NCBI RefSeq assembly: GCF_000160875.1
Contig: NZ_GG700811.1
Span: forward strand, 124,001 to 188,000
Reading direction: 5' to 3'
Origin: Lactobacillus iners DSM 13335
Lineage (GTDB): Bacteria; Bacillota; Bacilli; Lactobacillales; Lactobacillaceae
Length of the DNA stretch: 64,000 bases
The position numbers and the translations under genes were made by a program. Below, one piece after another: positions 59,876 through 64,000 of the stretch. Below the pieces are notes generated by a model, which was not told the DNA's origin, ran no database searches, and saw nothing but the letters and a program-made list of their open reading frames with translations. Position 1 is the stretch's first letter. Each line of letters opens with the position of its first letter.

Positions 59876-60658
59876 TTATTTCTTATTTTCAGAAGACTTT
59901 TCTTTCGACTCTTTTTCCGTATTAGATGATTTAGCACTATCTGACTTTTTATCATTTGCATTGGATTTCTTATCATCTTTTGCTTTGTCATCTTTTTTAC
60001 TACCATTATCTTTGCCTTTTTCAGATCCTTTGTCGGCTTTTTCATTAGATTTTGGTTTTTCATCCTTTTTACTACCATTATCTTTGCCTTTTTCAGATCC
60101 CTTGTCGACTTTATGCTCGACCTTGGCCTTAGAAGTTGCAGCCTTACTATGACTAGCCTTAGCACTCACACCTTTATGTTGATTTACATGAGTAGTTTTA
60201 GTAGATGCAGCTGAACTATTACTGTTATGACTACTATCTTGGGTATTATTAGATGCTGTAGTGGTTGAACTGTCATTACTTTTTTCATTAGATGAATCGT
60301 CACTAGACGAATCATCCTTATCTGCATCATCATCATCATCAGACTTTTTCTCGTGTTTTTTCTTTTTATGACTGTCTTTTGAGTCACGGTTATGCACCAA
60401 TTCCGACTTTTGACTATCATTATCAGAACGTGATGTAAAATGTGCTATAACTAAAGGAACACACACCAAAAATAATAAAACTAATGTAGCTAAGACCAAT
60501 ATACTGCGTCTTTTACTTTTTCTCTTAGCAACTGTAGATGAAGGAACAGATCGTATTCTGCGTTTAGTATTTCCTGCCGATGAAGTTTTCTGCACACTAC
60601 CTCGAGGAGTACTTGGTCTTTCATAATGTTTAATAGGTTCTTCTGAGTCTTTATTCAT
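59876..60658 (-). CDS. Low-complexity single-pass surface protein, SAG1386/EF1546-like without LysM
   Basis: 260 residues. A basic cytoplasmic N-terminus (1-50) leads to a membrane segment at about 52-73 (SILVLATLVLLFLVCVPLVI). The rest, outside the membrane, is almost only Lys, Ser, Asp, Glu and Asn. It contains two copies of a 15-residue unit (DKGSEKGKDNGSKKD) at 185-199 and 209-223, set 24 residues apart. Position between rluB and ribU/cmk matches the SAG1386/EF1546 family, in which a similar linker ends in a LysM wall-binding domain. No LysM is seen here, so it is shortened or has lost it. An AGGAGAT site supports the ATG. A role at the wall is only inferred. Confidence 0.75.
   Translation of the reverse strand: MNKDSEEPIKHYERPSTPRGSVQKTSSAGNTKRRIRSVPSSTVAKRKSKRRSILVLATLVLLFLVCVPLVIAHFTSRSDNDSQKSELVHNRDSKDSHKKKKHEKKSDDDDDADKDDSSSDDSSNEKSNDSSTTTASNNTQDSSHNSNSSAASTKTTHVNQHKGVSAKASHSKAATSKAKVEHKVDKGSEKGKDNGSKKDEKPKSNEKADKGSEKGKDNGSKKDDKAKDDKKSNANDKKSDSAKSSNTEKESKEKSSENKK
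59990..60106 (-). repeat. In-frame tandem repeat, 72-base period
   Basis: Two copies of a 45-base unit (60062-60106 and 59990-60034) nearly identical at DNA level, each coding DKGSEKGKDNGSKKD. The separation of 72 bases keeps the frame. Such repeats can change number by slippage, altering tail length. Confidence 0.85.
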
Positions 60659-60724
60659 AATAATATCTCCTATATAGACTTAATCTCCCTTATATTTTAA
60701 CACATACAAAAAATATATATGAAA

Positions 60725-61444
60725 TTAATTTTCACTATGTTTTAATTTGTTAATTTCTTCATGTGTCAACTCTCTATATTCACCCGAAATCAATGATTTC
60801 AAAGTTAGAAAAGCATAACGTTCACGTGATAATTTATCAACCAAATGATTAACTGCTTTAAACATATTTTTTACTTGATGATAATGACCTTCATGAATAG
60901 TCAACTGAACCAACTGAATATTGCGATTCTTATCTGTTTTAATGATTTTGACTTTAGCTGGTGCTGTCTTCCTACCATCAATTGTTACACCATGTTTTAA
61001 ATCATATATCTCACTAGCAGTTAAAAAGCCGCTAATTTTAGCTACATAAACTTTTTCAATTTCATTTTTAGGATGCATCAAACGGTTAGCAAGTTCACCA
61101 TCATTAGTCATTAATAACAAGCCAGATGTATCATAATCCAACCGCCCTACTGGATATAATCTATAAGGTAAATCTTTAAAAAAATCGGTTACTGTTTTTC
61201 GACCCTTATTATCACTTACAGTTGATACAACATTACGTGGTTTATACAAAAGATACGTATGTAACTGTTCTTTATGGATAGGAACTCCATTAACTTCAAT
61301 TTTATCGTTATCGTCCACTTTAGTTCCCAATGTCGTAACAAGATTTCCATTTACTGTAACTTGGCCCGAGGTAATAAGTATTTCAGCCTTTCTTCTTGAT
61401 GCTATTCCTGCTTCAGCAATAACTTTTTGCAATCTTAATTTCAT
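60725..61444 (-). CDS. rluB: RluB-family 23S rRNA pseudouridine synthase
   Basis: 239 residues. An S4 domain (1-60) with RLQKVIAEAGIASRRKAE, then the catalytic domain with GRLDYDTSGLLLMTNDGE near 98, carrying the catalytic Asp. EGHYHQVKNMF near 186 is the usual C-terminal motif. It modifies 23S rRNA near the peptidyl-transferase centre. GAGGAG precedes the ATG. It follows scpB as in most lactobacilli (scpA-scpB-rluB). Confidence 0.94.
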   Translation of the reverse strand: MKLRLQKVIAEAGIASRRKAEILITSGQVTVNGNLVTTLGTKVDDNDKIEVNGVPIHKEQLHTYLLYKPRNVVSTVSDNKGRKTVTDFFKDLPYRLYPVGRLDYDTSGLLLMTNDGELANRLMHPKNEIEKVYVAKISGFLTASEIYDLKHGVTIDGRKTAPAKVKIIKTDKNRNIQLVQLTIHEGHYHQVKNMFKAVNHLVDKLSRERYAFLTLKSLISGEYRELTHEEINKLKHSEN

Positions 61445-61462
61445 ATTTACTCCTCTTATTAA

Positions 61463-62029
61463 TTAAATATCGTCACTATTATTAAATAGTTCTACTTGTT
61501 GACTATCTATAACTGAATCTGAAAAACTTTCTATCAAAGGCAGATCGTCTAAAGATTGATAACCAAAATATTGCAAAAAATATTCAGTAGTAACATACAA
61601 ATTTGGATGCCCTGCTACTTCTTTCTTGCCACTGATTTCGACTAATCCTCGCCATATTAATGTTTGAATTGCACCTGCAGAATTAACACCACGAATATCA
61701 TCAATCTCAATTCTTGTGATTGGTTGTCTATATGCAACAATAGATAAAACTTCTAAAGCCGATTGACTAAGGTTTTTATTTAAATCTTTTTGGAAATATC
61801 TACCTACAATGTCTGAACACGAATTTTTTGTTACTAATTTTATAACATCATTAACCCTTAAGATACTCAACCCACAATCGTGATCATCTTCTAATTTATC
61901 TTTGGTCTTTTTTATTATCTCATGTAATTGCAAAGCAGGAATATCTAATAATTGCGATAACTGATCTTCTGTAATACCTTCATCTCCTGCTAAATACAAT
62001 ATTGCTTCTAATTGTGCCTCTTTACTCAT
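61463..62029 (-). CDS. scpB: Segregation and condensation protein B
   Basis: Part of the SMC-ScpA-ScpB condensin. It has two winged-helix domains; 188 residues from ATG 62029. SKEAQLEAILYLAGDEG opens the protein, and SQSALEVLSIVAYRQPITRIEI near 88 and VNSAGAIQTLIWRGLVE near 115 are family hallmarks. The start is uncertain: a TTG at 62038 has a GAAAG at better distance, but ATG 62029 gives the usual MSKEAQ start and begins directly after the scpA stop. The C-terminal tail is acidic and variable. Confidence 0.93.
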   Translation of the reverse strand: MSKEAQLEAILYLAGDEGITEDQLSQLLDIPALQLHEIIKKTKDKLEDDHDCGLSILRVNDVIKLVTKNSCSDIVGRYFQKDLNKNLSQSALEVLSIVAYRQPITRIEIDDIRGVNSAGAIQTLIWRGLVEISGKKEVAGHPNLYVTTEYFLQYFGYQSLDDLPLIESFSDSVIDSQQVELFNNSDDI

Positions 62030-62030
62030 T

Positions 62031-62762
62031 TTATGCAACTAAACTTTCTATCACTAAATCTTCAAAATCACTTTCTTGATACACTTTAATCTTTTGATTT
62101 CTACATAACTCCAAAATTGCCAAAAATAATGATATTAATTCATCAACTGTGGTTAGTTCTGCACTTAATTCAAAAAAACTTAAGTTATGTGCAGAATGTA
62201 ATTTAGAAGAAAGCCATAGAACCATATCTTCAATCGATACTTCTTTAATATTAACTTCACCAACATTATTTTTGTGTTGAAACCGTTGCAAAACAACAAA
62301 AAAAGCACGAGCTAATTGCTTACTGGAAATTTCTCCAAATGGCAATAAACTAACTTTCTTTTGCGAAGCAACAGATGGCTCTTTAGCTACAGTAATAGGT
62401 GCACTTTTCTGTCTTTCATCTAAAAATTCTGATATTTTCTTAAATATCGAATATTGTACTAACTGTTCTACTAACTCTTCTCTAGGATCGTCATCTTCTA
62501 TTATTTCATTATCAAAATCATTTTTAGGCAACAAATATTGCGATTTAATTTTAAGCAATGAAGAAGCCATCACAAAATACTCACCAGCAATTTTTAAATC
62601 CAAAGTTTGCCACTTACTTAAGTAAGCTAAATATTGACTTGTAATCTTAGCTATCGGAATATCATAAATATCAATCTTCTGTGATTTAATTAAATGTAGT
62701 AACAAATCTAACGGACCTGAAAAATTAGGCAGTTCAAGATTCAAATTAGTATCATCTATCAT
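62031..62762 (-). CDS. scpA: Segregation and condensation protein A
   Basis: Kleisin subunit that bridges SMC heads. It has 243 residues. NFSGPLDLLLHLIKSQKIDIYDIPI near the N-terminus is the SMC-neck-binding helix, and the C-terminal winged helix has TVDELISLFLAILELCRNQ near 208. The start overlaps the ribT stop by four bases (ATGA). The smc gene itself is not in this window. Confidence 0.95.
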   Translation of the reverse strand: MIDDTNLNLELPNFSGPLDLLLHLIKSQKIDIYDIPIAKITSQYLAYLSKWQTLDLKIAGEYFVMASSLLKIKSQYLLPKNDFDNEIIEDDDPREELVEQLVQYSIFKKISEFLDERQKSAPITVAKEPSVASQKKVSLLPFGEISSKQLARAFFVVLQRFQHKNNVGEVNIKEVSIEDMVLWLSSKLHSAHNLSFFELSAELTTVDELISLFLAILELCRNQKIKVYQESDFEDLVIESLVA

Positions 62763-63118
62763 GTATCAGATTCCTCTATATATTTCATTAAATATGCATA
62801 ATCAGGCATCGTACATAATAATCTATTTTGATATAATTCATGCAATTCCTTCATAATCATTTCTATTATCTTTTCACGATCATAGCTAGGATTAATAGAT
62901 ACATATCTAATGACAACAAACTCAGCTTCCACTTGCACACAAACTACGCCTTGAAAATCAACTGTGGGATTACTACGATATAAATAAACAGTATATATAT
63001 CACTTTCATTATACAATTTTATTTCTGCAAGCAAATTTTTTAAAATCTTAAACTCATCAAAATAGGACAAATATCCCATAACTATTTTTTCATAATTGTT
63101 TTTATATTTATATAACAT
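62759..63118 (-). CDS. ribT: RibT-like GNAT-fold protein
   Basis: 119 residues from ATG 63118. The start MLYKYKNNYEKIVMGYLSY matches Bacillus RibT (MLIRYKKSFEKIAMGLLSF pattern), and the rest follows the GNAT acetyltransferase fold, with IRYVSINPSYDREKIIEMIM in the acetyl-CoA region near 67-90. The canonical Q/RxxGxG/A pyrophosphate loop is replaced by SYDREK, so catalysis is doubtful. An AAGGTAG site overlaps the xerD stop. A longer frame from 63160 overlaps xerD and is rejected. ribT before scpA is conserved in Bacilli. Confidence 0.82.
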   Translation of the reverse strand: MLYKYKNNYEKIVMGYLSYFDEFKILKNLLAEIKLYNESDIYTVYLYRSNPTVDFQGVVCVQVEAEFVVIRYVSINPSYDREKIIEMIMKELHELYQNRLLCTMPDYAYLMKYIEESDT

Positions 63119-63128
63119 AGCAACTACC

Positions 63129-64000
63129 TTAAATACGAGGATGTGTACGTTTATAAACATCCATAATATGTTTTTGAGTTAAATTAGTATAAATCTGTGT
63201 GGTAGAAATATCACTATGGCCCAAAATTTCTTGAACAATACGCAAATCTGCACCATTTTCTAATAAATGTGTTGCAAATGTATGGCGTAATGTATGTGGA
63301 GTAACATTTTTATTGATCCCTGCTAATTGGCAATAACGTTTTATCATTTGCCAAACGGCCTGTCTAGTAATTTTTCCTCCCCTACTATTTAAAAATATTG
63401 CTTTTTCAAATTTGCCAGATTCTAAGAGCGTTTTATTTCTCACTGTAATCTGATACTTTTTTATCCATGACATGGCAACATTACTGATAGGTATGAGTCT
63501 TTGCTTTGATCCCTTACCAAATACTTTAATTAAATGCAATTCTTCATGAATACTATCCTCATTTAGATTAATAACTTCACTTACTCGCATACCAGTAGCA
63601 TACAAAGTCTCTAAAATTGCACGATCTCTAATTCCTAAATCTGTTGTAGTATCAGGCATATTAATCAATTTAGTCACCTCTGTAGTACTCATAGCAGTAG
63701 GTAACCTTTTTTCTTTTTTCGGAGAATCAATTCTCAAAAGAGGATCTTGTTTAATCAAATTTTGTCTAAACAACCATTGATAAAATTTTCTCAAACTTGA
63801 TAACATACGACTAATACTTGCAATAGCTTTTCCTTTATCACGCTCTTGTGCAAAAAACGAATCGATAATTAAAGCGTCTACTTCCCATGTAGTAATACCC
63901 AATGATTTTAAAAATGAGAAATACTCCAATAAATCTTGCCGATAGGATAATAAAGTATTATTACTCAATCCACGTTCAATTTGGGCAAAACGCAAATAAT
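63129..64000 (-). CDS. xerD: Tyrosine recombinase XerD (5' end beyond the window)
   Basis: About 290 residues are visible; the start is off the right edge, since the frame continues upstream with YLRFAQIERGLSNNT, as expected for a few more codons. Catalytic residues are present: Arg in ATGMRVSE, Lys in FGKGSKQR, HTLRHTFATHLL, LGHSDIS and the Tyr of TTQIYTNLT. It pairs with XerC for chromosome dimer resolution at dif. The xerD-ribT-scpA-scpB order supports XerD over XerC. Confidence 0.92.
   Translation of the reverse strand, partial: YLRFAQIERGLSNNTLLSYRQDLLEYFSFLKSLGITTWEVDALIIDSFFAQERDKGKAIASISRMLSSLRKFYQWLFRQNLIKQDPLLRIDSPKKEKRLPTAMSTTEVTKLINMPDTTTDLGIRDRAILETLYATGMRVSEVINLNEDSIHEELHLIKVFGKGSKQRLIPISNVAMSWIKKYQITVRNKTLLESGKFEKAIFLNSRGGKITRQAVWQMIKRYCQLAGINKNVTPHTLRHTFATHLLENGADLRIVQEILGHSDISTTQIYTNLTQKHIMDVYKRTHPRI

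Noticed and set aside
59812..60165. Alternative minus frame across the low-complexity surface protein
   Set aside because: It arises from the same repeats read in another frame; it has no start context and overlaps the riboswitch promoter.
1..64000. CRISPR array, insertion sequence, prophage, tRNA or rRNA
   Set aside because: No spaced direct repeats, transposase or phage genes, and no cloverleaf or rRNA signature in any gap.

Overview
The window is chromosomal DNA from a strongly AT-rich, low-GC Gram-positive bacterium, most likely a member of the Lactobacillaceae. The evidence is RexAB instead of RecBCD, a DinG with a fused DnaQ-type exonuclease, GpsB, B-type RNase P RNA, RqcH, HslUV beside XerC/TrmFO/TopA, the mevalonate pathway, and long stretches of Bacillus/Enterococcus gene order (dinG-ypmB-asnS-dnaD-nth-ponA-recU-ypsA-gpsB-rnpB-ypsC; rbgA-rnhB-dprA-topA-trmFO-xerC-hslV-hslU; xerD-ribT-scpA-scpB-rluB-ribU-cmk-rpsA-der-hup). 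Species cannot be named from the sequence. I see no insertion sequence, prophage, CRISPR array, tRNA or rRNA: this is backbone, with small gene losses.

Layout. 1-10.7 kb: start of a mevalonate kinase gene (minus), then the repair operon rexB-rexA-dinG and a YpmB-like membrane protein. 10.7-19.0 kb: asnS, dnaD, nth; on the minus strand recU-pbp1A; then ypsA, gpsB, rnpB and an rRNA methyltransferase gene. 19.0-26.8 kb: one tight operon, ebsA-like-fhs-lspA-rluD-carA-carB. 26.8-36.6 kb: rqcH, a degV gene, a cyclophilin, ppaC, parE-parC, plsY. 36.7-46.4 kb (minus): rbgA-rnhB-dprA then topA-trmFO-xerC-hslV-hslU-galM. 46.5-55.5 kb: ctpA-yozE-degV, an HlyIII membrane protein, cca, yitT, an amidase, a TPR protein, hup. 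55.6-64 kb (minus): der, rpsA, cmk, ribU under an FMN riboswitch, a low-complexity membrane protein, rluB, scpB, scpA, ribT and the bulk of xerD.

Themes. Many genes serve DNA maintenance: RexAB, DinG, RecU, Nth, DprA, TopA, ParEC, XerC/XerD, ScpAB, HU. Others serve wall and envelope growth (PBP1A, GpsB, LspA, PlsY, CtpA) and translation or RNA quality (AsnS, RNase P, TrmFO, Cca, RluB/D, Der, RbgA, RqcH, RpsA). Fhs and TrmFO both use one-carbon folates. RibU with its riboswitch suggests flavin import.

Most striking observation. carA and carB are unbroken and near full length (353 and 1055 residues), but the catalytic residues are gone at every active site: the glutaminase Cys and His in CarA, and the glycine loops and metal-binding Glu/Asn in both ATP-grasp halves of CarB. 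The other pyr genes that surround carAB in relatives are missing. The pair looks like a retained pseudo-enzyme or a late-stage relic. Second, Nth has lost all four cysteines of its Fe-S cluster and RexB also lacks its cluster cysteines. Smaller oddities are a LysM-less relative of the SAG1386/EF1546 surface proteins, a Gly at a quinolone-resistance position of ParC, and an unusually long compound hairpin between two convergent genes.
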